DNA of 5,421 nucleotides. It comes from Actinophytocola sp044466355. Its GTDB lineage: Bacteria > Actinomycetota > Actinomycetes > Mycobacteriales > Pseudonocardiaceae. A program made the translations under genes and the position numbers. The DNA lies in assembly GCF_044466355.1 (NCBI RefSeq), contig NZ_JBITMQ010000042.1:1-5421 (forward strand). Reading direction: 5' to 3'. The stretch's first letter is position 1, and each line of letters opens with the position of its first letter. Shown here in pieces: positions 1-4,910 of this stretch. The notes under the pieces are model-generated. The model searched no databases, was not told the DNA's origin, and was given only the letters and a program-made list of their open reading frames with translations.

Positions 1-1
1 C

Positions 2-61
2 GACCGGAACAGCTACAAGGCCACCATCAGCATCAACATCACCACCCCAGCCGACCCTTGA
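2..61 (+). CDS. 3' end of an unidentified protein-coding gene
   Basis: Only the last 19 codons and a TGA stop (59-61) are in the window, reading DRNSYKATISINITTPADP. Seventeen of the 19 codons end in C or G, the pattern of real genes in this DNA, so I take this as a true C-terminus rather than a chance frame. The peptide has alternating polar and beta-branched residues (YKATISINIT), which would suit the last beta-strand of a secreted or Ig-like domain, but it is too short to assign a family. It converges on the YeiH-family gene, whose stop lies 36 bases further on. I see no intrinsic terminator in that gap. Confidence 0.6.
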   Translation, partial: DRNSYKATISINITTPADP

Positions 62-97
62 CAGCCCAACCCACGCCCTAACTGAACGGCATTGGAT

Positions 98-1114
98 CTA
101 GACCAACAGCACGCCGACGGTGGTGAGCGCCAGCAGCAGCGCGCTGCCCGCACCCGCGACGGCGAGCGACGGCCCACCGGTCCGCACGACCGCACGCAGG
201 TCCACCGCGGCGCCGAGCGCGAACATCCCCGCCCCCAGCAACAGGTTCGTGGCCACCGTCGACAGGTTGAGCACCGGCGCGGGCACCACGCCGAGCGCGC
301 GGACCACGACGAGCACCACGAACCCGGTGACGAACCACGGCACGAGCGGCGGCCGGGCCGCCGTCTCGACCGGCCCGGATCCGCGCACGGGCACCCGCCT
401 GCGCACCCCGAGCCCGATCACCAGCGGCGCCAGCAACACCACCCGCGCCAGCTTGACCACCACCGCGACCTGCAGCACCACCCCACCGGCGGCGCCACCG
501 ATCGCGACGACCTGCCCCACCTCGTGGACGCTCGCGCCCGCGACCACCCCGAAGTCCTGATCGGACAGCCCGAGGAGACCGGCCACCAGCGGCAGGACAC
601 CGATGGCCACGGTGCCCAGCACGGTCACGGCGGTGATCGCCGCGGCGACGTCCTCCTCGTCGCCCTCCGCGACCGTGTTCACCGCCGCGACCGCGGACGC
701 GCCGCAGATGGACACCCCCGTCGCCAGCAGCAGCGACCGCGCCTCCCCGAGCGCGCGGCCGAGCCGCCACGTGACGGCGAAGGTGACCGCCACCGCGGCG
801 AGCACGACCGCGAGCACCGCCGGTCCGAACGAGACGATCTGCGCGACCGCGAGCTGCAACCCCAGCAACATCACCCCGGCCCGCAGCAACCACGTCTGCG
901 CGAACCGCAACCCGGGTGCGAACGCGGGCCGGTCACCGGCGAGGGACCGCCACACCACCCCGAGGACGATGCCGACGATCAGCGCGCTGGCGGCCGGCAC
1001 GAGCGAGCCGACCACGCGGCCGACGACGGTCGCGACGGTCACGAGCACGAGTCCGGGAAGCACACCACGAGGATGCGCTGACGTCCCGCCTGCGGCTAGC
1101 CACCAAAGGGACAT
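98..1114 (-). CDS. YeiH/UPF0324-family putative sulfate-exporter-like membrane protein
   Basis: This is a 338-residue integral membrane protein of the YeiH/UPF0324 family (Cons_hypoth698), often annotated 'putative sulfate exporter family transporter'; the true substrate is not established. Visible family marks are the ICGASAVAA segment (about 136-144), SVHEVGQVVA (195-204), KLARVVLLAP (221-230), PWFVTGFV (259-266) and GMFALGAAVDLR (296-307). About ten hydrophobic helices cover nearly the whole chain, and length is normal for the family. The ATG at 1114 has only a weak purine match (GAG) upstream. Codons 2-17 are unlike the rest, with many A/T third bases. A GTG at 1063 (codon 18, giving MLPGLVL) is therefore a serious alternative start and fits the usual PGL beginning. 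It follows the ABC permease by 27 bases on the same strand, so it is probably co-transcribed. A palindrome cluster sits in the gap. Family call is firm; start is uncertain. Confidence 0.9.
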   Translation of the reverse strand: MSLWWLAAGGTSAHPRGVLPGLVLVTVATVVGRVVGSLVPAASALIVGIVLGVVWRSLAGDRPAFAPGLRFAQTWLLRAGVMLLGLQLAVAQIVSFGPAVLAVVLAAVAVTFAVTWRLGRALGEARSLLLATGVSICGASAVAAVNTVAEGDEEDVAAAITAVTVLGTVAIGVLPLVAGLLGLSDQDFGVVAGASVHEVGQVVAIGGAAGGVVLQVAVVVKLARVVLLAPLVIGLGVRRRVPVRGSGPVETAARPPLVPWFVTGFVVLVVVRALGVVPAPVLNLSTVATNLLLGAGMFALGAAVDLRAVVRTGGPSLAVAGAGSALLLALTTVGVLLV

Positions 1115-1118
1115 CAGC

Positions 1119-1147
1119 TCATAGCCGACGGCTATGACCGGTCATAG
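1119..1147. promoter_or_regulatory. overlapping palindromes between permease and yeiH-like gene
   Basis: Two perfect inverted repeats overlap here. At 1119-1137, TCATAGCC and GGCTATGA flank a 3-base GAC centre (8-bp stem). At 1132-1147 lies the 16-bp palindrome CTATGACCGGTCATAG. Together TCATAG or its complement occurs three times in 29 bases. The first repeat, as RNA, would form a hairpin ending four bases before the ATG at 1114 and so could mask the weak ribosome-binding region. As DNA the cluster could be an operator with alternative pairings. The last three bases of the permease stop lie inside it. No run of T follows, so a terminator is unlikely. Confidence 0.5.
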
Positions 1148-1918
1148 CGACTTCTGATAGGCCCGGAACGCACGGGTGGCGATGAACCCGGTCACCACGG
1201 CCACCACGAACAACCCGCCGAGTCGCACCAGGACCGCGCCCCAGTCCGGGTCGGCGGACAACGCCTCGCGGGACGCGACCACCGTCCAGTCGACCGGGTT
1301 GTACGACGACACCGTCCGGATCCACTCCGGCGCCGCCTCGCGCGCCATCATCGCCGACGACAGGAACGACAGCGGCAGGGTCAGCATCGTGGAGAACCCG
1401 ATCAGCGACTCGGACGTCCGCACGATCAGCGCCATCCCGTTGGACAGGCACGAGAACGCGGCCGCGAGCAGCACCGACGCGAGGAACATCACCAGGACGC
1501 CGGGCAGGCCACCGGGGAACGAGGCGCCGAGCGCGAGCCCGACCAGCACCACGACGATCCCCTGCACGGCGATCGTGACCGCCTGGTTGAGCACGGACGC
1601 GAGCATCATCGCGCCGCGGCTGACCGGCGACGCGAGCATGCGGTCCATCACGCCGCGCTCCATGTCGTCGATGAACGCCATGCCCGCCCACCCGCTGGTG
1701 AACAGCACGGTCATGACGACCACGCCCGGTGTGAGGAAGTCGATGTAGGACCCGGTCGCGAAGCCGGGCAGCTCCGTGATCCGCTTGAACAACTGACCGA
1801 ACAGCAGCAGCCAGATCATCGGCTGGATCAGCATGATCACCACGAACGCGGGCTGGCGCAGCGTGGCCATCAGCAGCCGTCCGGTGAGATACCCGGTGTG
1901 GGGCGCGAGCGTTGTCAT
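1142..1918 (-). CDS. DrrB-type ABC-2 transporter permease
   Basis: This 258-residue ABC-2 type permease would sit in the cytoplasmic membrane and pair with the ATPase encoded just upstream to export a drug-like or lipid substrate. Six hydrophobic segments are visible at roughly 24-41, 65-84, 107-131, 138-166, 170-190 and 231-249. Family marks are the cytoplasmic ERGVMDRMLASPVSR loop (88-101) and LPLSFLSSAMMAREAAPEWIR then YNPVDW (181-211), which match the DrrB/daunorubicin-resistance permease pattern. The start chosen is ATG at 1918, with GAGGGGG a few bases upstream. The frame stays open to a TTG at 1972, but those extra 18 codons look non-coding and would lie ahead of the SD sequence. Length is normal for the family. 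The ATPase stop is 61 bases upstream. That gap is spanned by a 22-codon mini-ORF overlapping both genes by ATGA, which may couple translation. Substrate cannot be read from sequence. Confidence 0.93.
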   Translation of the reverse strand: MTTLAPHTGYLTGRLLMATLRQPAFVVIMLIQPMIWLLLFGQLFKRITELPGFATGSYIDFLTPGVVVMTVLFTSGWAGMAFIDDMERGVMDRMLASPVSRGAMMLASVLNQAVTIAVQGIVVVLVGLALGASFPGGLPGVLVMFLASVLLAAAFSCLSNGMALIVRTSESLIGFSTMLTLPLSFLSSAMMAREAAPEWIRTVSSYNPVDWTVVASREALSADPDWGAVLVRLGGLFVVAVVTGFIATRAFRAYQKSL

Positions 1919-1925
1919 GCCGCCC

Positions 1926-1977
1926 CCTCGCAGGCTCCGTGGCGGCACCGGTGCCGACGATTCGCTTCGCAAGCTCC
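1926..1977. repeat. near-duplicate 13-mers and a palindrome in the ATPase/permease gap
   Basis: CTTCGCAAGCTCC at 1965-1977 and CCTCGCAGGCTCC at 1926-1938 agree at 11 of 13 positions, 39 bases apart, and the second runs into the permease SD sequence. Between them, 1943-1956 is a perfect 14-bp palindrome, CGGCACCGGTGCCG. The first copy contains a small inverted repeat (GCTT/AAGC). These may be a local duplication, an intercistronic RNA hairpin tuning permease expression, or one copy of a dispersed genomic repeat. The sequence alone does not decide. Confidence 0.35.
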
Positions 1978-1979
1978 GC

Positions 1980-2954
1980 TCATGCCACCGCCACCTCCGC
2001 CGACGCCGACGCCGACGCGAACGTGCGACCGGTGTGCCGCAGGTAGACGTCGTCGAGCGCGGGCCGTGCCACGGTCACCGCCGCCACCGGGACGGCCGCG
2101 CGTTCGAGGGTCGCCAGCACCGACGGCACGGCCGACGCCCCGTGGTCGACGCGGGCGCGGATGGTCCGGCCGGTCACGGTGACCTCCCGCGCCATCGCCT
2201 CGATCGCGGTCCGCGCGGTGTCCACCGGCGCGTCCGGCGCCAGCTCGACCACGACGGCGTCGCCACGCAGCTCGCTCTTCAGCTCCTCGGGGCTCCCCTG
2301 TGCGACGAGCCTGCCGCGGTCCACGATCACGAGGTGGTCGGCGAGGTGGTCGGCCTCCTCCAGGTAGTGGGTCGTGAGCAGGATCGTCAGCCGCTCCTGC
2401 CTGGCCAGCCGCGCGATCTCCGCCCACATCTCGCTGCGGGCCTGCGGGTCGAGCCCGGTGGTCGGCTCGTCGAGGAACAGCACGGACGGCCGGTGCACCA
2501 GCCCCATGGCGACGTCGAGCTTGCGCTGCATGCCACCCGAGTACGCCTTGACCAGGCGTTTCGCGGCCGCGGTCAGGTCGAACAGCTCGAGCAGCTCGTC
2601 GACCCGCTCCTTGGCGGCGCGCCCGCGCATGCCGTGGATGTGGGCCGCGAGCAGCAGGTTCTCCCGGCCGGTCGCCTGCCGGTCGGTGCCAGAGCCCTGC
2701 GTGACGACCCCGATCGCGCGCCGCACGTCGCCTGCCCGGGCGAGCACGTCGACCCCGGCGACGGTCGCGGACCCGCCCGTCGGCGTCGACAACGTGGTCA
2801 GGATCTTGATGGTGGTCGACTTGCCCGCGCCGTTCGGCCCGAGCAGGCCGAACACGGTCCCCGCGGGCACGGAGAAGCTGAGCCCGTCGAGGGCCGTGAC
2901 CTCCCCGTACTTCTTCACGAGATCGACGGCCTCGATGGCCGAGGAATGCCTCAT
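1980..2954 (-). CDS. DrrA-type ABC transporter ATP-binding protein
   Basis: This 324-residue ATPase energises the neighbouring DrrB-type permease at the inner face of the membrane. All nucleotide-binding motifs are intact: Walker A GPNGAGKST (39-47), Q-loop glutamine 86, signature YSGGMQRK (138-145), Walker B VLFLDEP (158-164) with catalytic E163, D-loop TTGLD (165-169) and switch histidine 196 (LLTTH). The C-terminal extension ends in RPALDDVYLRHTGR (297-310), typical of the DrrA daunorubicin-resistance subfamily. The tail is alanine/serine-rich. The ATG at 2954 is preceded by AGGAGGG about nine bases away, the best SD in the window. An in-frame GTG at 3083 would add 43 residues of implausible composition. 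The stop overlaps the ATG of a 22-codon mini-ORF (ATGA). Expression is probably controlled by PadR at 3110-3129 and perhaps by leader structure. The family predicts export of an anthracycline-like or other hydrophobic compound; the actual substrate is unknown. Confidence 0.96.
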   Translation of the reverse strand: MRHSSAIEAVDLVKKYGEVTALDGLSFSVPAGTVFGLLGPNGAGKSTTIKILTTLSTPTGGSATVAGVDVLARAGDVRRAIGVVTQGSGTDRQATGRENLLLAAHIHGMRGRAAKERVDELLELFDLTAAAKRLVKAYSGGMQRKLDVAMGLVHRPSVLFLDEPTTGLDPQARSEMWAEIARLARQERLTILLTTHYLEEADHLADHLVIVDRGRLVAQGSPEELKSELRGDAVVVELAPDAPVDTARTAIEAMAREVTVTGRTIRARVDHGASAVPSVLATLERAAVPVAAVTVARPALDDVYLRHTGRTFASASASAEVAVA

Positions 2955-2967
2955 CGGACGATTCCCT

Positions 2968-2986
2968 CCTGGTCGGTGTGACCAGG
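2968..2986 (-). promoter_or_regulatory. leader hairpin overlapping the ATPase Shine-Dalgarno sequence
   Basis: On the transcribed strand CCTGGTC pairs perfectly with GACCAGG around a 5-nt ACACC loop. The 3' arm shares its last three bases with the AGGAGGG ribosome-binding site (2970-2964), so the helix would partly hide it. The 5' arm also has an alternative partner: GTGACCAG at 3064-3057 is an 8-base complement of CTGGTCAC at 2985-2978. The leader therefore has two mutually exclusive pairings. Whether either acts in regulation is inference. Confidence 0.4.
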
Positions 2987-3061
2987 CAGGTCCGCGCGCA
3001 CGGCTATTCTGGAGGTGCAGCCTGGTGCCGTGCCTTCGCGGGACGAGCCTGGGTTTCTGGT

Positions 3062-3093
3062 CACTGGCCGGGTGTTGCCGCACCCGGCCAGTG
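3062..3093 (-). promoter_or_regulatory. 13-bp perfect stem-loop in the ABC operon leader
   Basis: CACTGGCCGGGTG (3062-3074) and CACCCGGCCAGTG (3081-3093) are exact reverse complements around a 6-base loop. No U run follows on either strand, so it is not a canonical intrinsic terminator. It lies between the likely transcription start (about 3117) and the ATPase start codon. It could stabilise the 5' end of the mRNA, act as an attenuator, or mark the end of padR transcripts. Confidence 0.6.
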
Positions 3094-3109
3094 CTGTATC
3101 CGGATTCCG

Positions 3110-3129
3110 TATATCCGAAGTCGAGTATG
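3110..3129. promoter_or_regulatory. second PadR operator, overlapping the ABC promoter -10
   Basis: This 20-mer matches the complement of the perfect operator at 3854-3873 in 16 of 20 positions, including an uninterrupted 13-base identity, CGAAGTCGAGTAT (3116-3128). One half-site is intact and the other is degenerate (TATATC for AATACT). It covers the proposed -10 box (3129-3124) and start point, the position expected for steric repression. A second TATCCG occurs 15 bases away (3097-3102 and 3112-3117), which may be a further weak half-site. Binding by the local PadR protein is inference from the shared sequence. Confidence 0.65.
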
Positions 3130-3153
3130 GTGGCGATGTCACCGTGACGTCAA
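3124..3153 (-). promoter_or_regulatory. promoter for the ABC exporter operon
   Basis: On the minus strand TTGACG (3153-3148) is separated by 18 bases from CATACT (3129-3124). The -35 matches the housekeeping consensus at five of six positions and the -10 at four. It begins 15 bases after the padR stop. Transcription would start near 3117, giving a leader of about 160 nt before the ATPase ATG. An imperfect inverted repeat, ATGTCAC/GTGACGT (3136-3150), lies in the spacer. Confidence 0.55.
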
Positions 3154-3167
3154 CAGTGGTGTCATTT

Positions 3168-3836
3168 CTACTGCCAGTTGATGCCACTCTGCGGCTGTTC
3201 CCGCACCGCGCGGTCCCAGTCGGCCTCGCTCGGCACGCCCTCGGCCAGCTCGTGCGCCCGCTTCCACGCACGCACCTCGGGCAGGTCCTCCTTGGCCAGC
3301 CGGTCGATCGTGGCCCGCACGAAGTCACGCTCGGCCCGCAGCAGGGCCTGCGTGTAGTCGAGTTCGATGGTCCACAGGTAGGGCATGCCGCGATCGGCCA
3401 TGGCCGAGAGGACGCCGTCGTTGGAGGCGATCTCCCCGTCGAGCCGGGTGCGGCGGACTTCGAGAAGCCGCAGCACGACCTCCGGGGACAGCACCGGCAT
3501 CAACGACAGGGCCGCCTCGAACTGCAGGTACTCCTTCACCGGTACCGAGAGCAGCTCCGACAGCCAGTCGACCAGTTCGATCCGGCCGGGGTCGGTGATC
3601 GCGTAGACGGTGCGCTCCGGGCGCCTGCCCTCGCGGACGGTCTCCTGGACGTCGATCAGCTTGTGCCGCACCAGCGAGTCGACGACCGAGTACAGCGAGC
3701 CGTAGTTGAGCTTGATGCTCTGCTCCTTGGCCCGTTCCCGCAGCGTGCTCGACATCTCGTACGGATGCATCGGCTTCTCCGCGAGCAGGGAGAGCACCGC
3801 GAGCGCGAGCGGGTTGGCGACCTTCCGCTTGCCCAT
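3168..3836 (-). CDS. PadR-family transcriptional regulator
   Basis: This is a 222-residue cytoplasmic DNA-binding protein, normally a dimer. The N-terminal winged helix-turn-helix spans about 8-92, with HPYEM (24-28), the recognition region GSLYSVVDSLVRHKLID (46-62) and the wing ending YAITDPGR (78-85). Residues about 100-195 form the mainly helical, leucine- and arginine-rich C-terminal dimerisation region of the longer PadR subfamily. Length fits that class. The ATG at 3836 is the only convincing start. It has no SD sequence but lies six bases downstream of TAAGAT, so the mRNA is probably leaderless. A perfect 20-bp inverted repeat sits just upstream of that -10 and a 16/20 copy covers the ABC promoter, which argues for autoregulation plus repression of the exporter. 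PadR repressors of this type are usually released by the small molecule their exporter handles; the ligand here is unknown. The gene stops 214 bases before the ATPase start. Confidence 0.95.
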   Translation of the reverse strand: MGKRKVANPLALAVLSLLAEKPMHPYEMSSTLRERAKEQSIKLNYGSLYSVVDSLVRHKLIDVQETVREGRRPERTVYAITDPGRIELVDWLSELLSVPVKEYLQFEAALSLMPVLSPEVVLRLLEVRRTRLDGEIASNDGVLSAMADRGMPYLWTIELDYTQALLRAERDFVRATIDRLAKEDLPEVRAWKRAHELAEGVPSEADWDRAVREQPQSGINWQ

Positions 3837-3842
3837 GCGGGT

Positions 3843-3848
3843 ATCTTA
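3843..3848 (-). promoter_or_regulatory. padR -10 box, probably leaderless
   Basis: TAAGAT on the minus strand is followed by exactly six bases and then the padR ATG, which would place the transcription start at or next to the A of the start codon. No recognisable SD sequence lies upstream of that ATG. The -35 region at normal spacing is poor and falls in the far arm of the operator, so the repressor would occupy the -35 to -10 spacer. Confidence 0.5.
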
Positions 3849-3853
3849 GCTCA

Positions 3854-3873
3854 AATACTCGACTTCGAGTATT
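3854..3873. promoter_or_regulatory. perfect PadR operator in the divergent promoter
   Basis: AATACTCGACTTCGAGTATT is a perfect inverted repeat with 9-bp arms and a 2-bp centre. It is strikingly AT-rich for this DNA and lies between padR and the phosphatase gene, 18 bases from the padR ATG and 16 from the phosphatase GTG. Its partial copy at 3110-3129 in front of the ABC operon supports a regulator-binding site rather than a chance palindrome. PadR is the obvious candidate protein. Confidence 0.75.
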
Positions 3874-3888
3874 CGGTTGAATGGGGGC

Positions 3889-4584
3889 GTGACCAACTCA
3901 GAGGAGTACCGCCAGTTCCGTTTCACCCTCCCGGAGGGCGCCACCGAGATCCTGCTGGTCCGGCACGGCGAGTCCCAGCCGGCACGCGAGGACCGCCCGT
4001 TCCCCATGGTCGACGGCCAGGGCGACCCGCCGCTCGCCGAGATCGGCGAGGAGCAGGCCGAGCTGGTCGCGAAGCGCCTCGAACACGAGACACTCGACGG
4101 CCTCTACGTGACCAGCCTGCGGCGGACGCACCAGACCGCGGAGCCGCTGGCCAAGCGACTGGGCATCACGCCGGTGGTCGAGCCGGGCATGCGGGAGATC
4201 AACCTGGGCGAATGGGAGGGCGGGCTGTTCCGCATCCGGGTCGCGCAGCAGCACCCGATCGCGCAGGAGATGTTCACCAAGGAGCGGTGGGACATCATCC
4301 CGGGCGCCGAGTCGACCGACAACTTCGCCGCCCGCATCCGCGAGTCGCTGACCCGCATCGCCGCCGCGCACACCGACCGGCGCGTCGCGGTGTTCACCCA
4401 CGGCGGGACAATCGGCCAGGTGGTCTCGATGGCCACGGGCTCGCGGCCGTTCGCCTTCATCGACGCCGACAACGCGTCGATCACACAGCTCGTGGTGTGG
4501 GGTGAGCGGTGGCTGATCCGCCGGTTCAACGACACCGCGCACCTCGACCCGCGCTTCACCGTGCGGACCGAGCCGCTGACGTAG
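3889..4584 (+). CDS. histidine phosphatase (phosphoglycerate-mutase-like) family protein
   Basis: This 231-residue soluble enzyme is of the histidine phosphatase superfamily, which forms a phosphohistidine intermediate. The phosphate pocket is complete: LLVRHGES (22-29) with nucleophile H26 and R25, TSLRRTHQTAE (75-85) with the conserved R79, EINLGEWEG (103-111) providing the acidic residue, and FTHGG (169-173) with the second histidine H171. Length suits a single-domain phosphatase; substrate cannot be deduced. Of two in-frame starts I prefer GTG at 3889 over TTG at 3877. Neither has a well-spaced SD: the GGGGG before the GTG is one base away. TTGAAT at 3877-3882 is a possible -10 for a leaderless GTG start. 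It is divergent from padR across 52 bases that contain the perfect operator, so it may be under the same repressor. It ends in TAG, followed by a hairpin and a strong terminator. No link to the exporter chemistry is visible beyond the shared control region. Confidence 0.93.
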   Translation: MTNSEEYRQFRFTLPEGATEILLVRHGESQPAREDRPFPMVDGQGDPPLAEIGEEQAELVAKRLEHETLDGLYVTSLRRTHQTAEPLAKRLGITPVVEPGMREINLGEWEGGLFRIRVAQQHPIAQEMFTKERWDIIPGAESTDNFAARIRESLTRIAAAHTDRRVAVFTHGGTIGQVVSMATGSRPFAFIDADNASITQLVVWGERWLIRRFNDTAHLDPRFTVRTEPLT

Positions 4585-4597
4585 CACCGGCAGACCT

Positions 4598-4630
4598 GGC
4601 AGCTCGACGCTCCGACAAGCTGGAGCTGCC
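4598..4630 (+). other. stem-loop after the phosphatase gene
   Basis: GGCAGCTC (4598-4605) and GAGCTGCC (4623-4630) pair perfectly around a 17-nt loop, 13 bases after the stop codon and just ahead of the main terminator. No T run follows. It may act as a 3' stabilising structure or as the first of two tandem termination hairpins. Confidence 0.45.
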
Positions 4631-4638
4631 CCGCGGAG

Positions 4639-4680
4639 AATGCCCCCGCACCCGGGAATCCCCAGGTGCGGGGGCATTTT
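4639..4680 (+). terminator. intrinsic terminator of the phosphatase gene
   Basis: AATGCCCCCGCACC (4639-4652) pairs exactly with GGTGCGGGGGCATT (4665-4678) around a 12-nt loop, and TTTT closes the right side at 4677-4680. A 14-bp GC-rich stem plus U-tail is a textbook Rho-independent terminator for the rightward gene. It also isolates the downstream RNA and small gene from read-through. On the opposite strand the tail is poor. Confidence 0.88.
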
Positions 4681-4689
4681 CACGACCAG

Positions 4690-4720
4690 AGTTATACGCA
4701 TTTTTCCGAAAGTTACACGC
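4690..4720 (+). repeat. AGTTAYACGC direct repeat at 21-bp spacing
   Basis: AGTTATACGC (4690-4699) and AGTTACACGC (4711-4720) differ at one base and are exactly 21 bp apart, two helical turns. They start ten bases after the terminator, in an AT-richer patch, and are followed by the 10-bp palindrome CCTGATCAGG (4725-4734). Tandem same-face repeats suit a regulator site upstream of the promoter proposed at 4764-4793. No regulator can be named. Confidence 0.4.
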
Positions 4721-4763
4721 CTCCCCTGATCAGGTGGTCATTGCCTTTTCGCGGGCTGACAAC

Positions 4764-4793
4764 TTGCACCCGATGATCGATTCCGGGCACAGT
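4764..4793 (+). promoter_or_regulatory. possible promoter for the structured RNA / small gene
   Basis: TTGCAC (4764-4769) is followed after 18 bases by CACAGT (4788-4793). The -35 is fair, and the -10 keeps the key A at position 2 and T at position 6. Transcription would begin near 4800, a few bases before the first hairpin at 4806. An alternative -35, CTGACA (4756-4761), lacks a good -10 at normal spacing. The call is weak by itself and gains support only from its placement. Confidence 0.35.
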
Positions 4794-4799
4794 GACGCC

Positions 4800-4910
4800 A
4801 CACGAGCCCGGTCCCCACTCCAACCCTCCCGGACCGGGCACATCGGCGGGTGGCACGTCGTCGAGCGGTCCTCCCCGTTGCGCTCCGGCGTGCCGCCCGC
4901 CTCCGGAAAC
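4800..4910 (+). ncRNA. candidate 6C-like small RNA (two hairpins with C-rich loops)
   Basis: Two strong hairpins lie five bases apart. Hairpin 1 pairs GCCCGGTCC (4806-4814) with GGACCGGGC (4831-4839); its 16-nt loop has eleven C and no G. Hairpin 2 pairs 4845-4860 with 4886-4901 (16 bp including two G-U pairs), then, after a 2-nt bulge, GAGCG with CGCTC (4863-4867/4881-4885). Its 13-nt loop contains UCCUCCCC. Adjacent stem-loops with cytosine-rich loops are the defining feature of the 6C RNA of actinobacteria (B11 in Mycobacterium), about 70-100 nt long, whose C-rich loops pair with G-rich sites in target mRNAs. Here the loops lack six unbroken C, so a diverged 6C RNA or an unrelated structured leader are both open. 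UCCCC in loop 2 (4872-4876) could pair with GGGGA in the next gene's SD sequence (4916-4920). Start and end points are approximate, and no U-run terminator follows. The strand is chosen from the C-rich loops. Confidence 0.5.

Noticed and set aside
92..1081. Long rightward open frame opposite the yeiH-like gene (329 codons)
   Set aside because: The product is dominated by Arg, His, Asp and Gln with no fold; it is the antisense shadow of a gene with clear family motifs on the other strand.
1919..1972. N-terminal extension of the permease from a TTG at 1972
   Set aside because: The SD sequence GAGGGGG lies between the TTG and the ATG at 1918, and the ATG gives the expected N-terminus.
1833..2981. 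Long rightward open frame opposite the ABC ATPase (382 codons)
   Set aside because: Arg/Gly/His-rich translation without motifs; the leftward frame has every ABC motif intact, so this is a high-GC shadow.
2955..3083. N-terminal extension of the ATPase from a GTG at 3083
   Set aside because: The ATG at 2954 has AGGAGGG correctly placed. The extension lies inside the leader hairpin and has non-coding composition.
3062..3093. Intrinsic terminator for padR
   Set aside because: The stem is strong, but no U run follows on either strand and it lies inside the probable exporter leader.
3356..3464. Partial operator-like words inside padR (AGTCGAGT at 3356-3363, GACTTCGAG at 3456-3464)
   Set aside because: Matches of only 8-9 bases without a second arm, within conserved coding sequence; most likely chance.
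3015..4505. 496-codon rightward frame running antisense to padR and into the phosphatase gene
   Set aside because: It overlaps two well-supported genes and passes through the operator; composition is typical of an out-of-frame GC-rich read.
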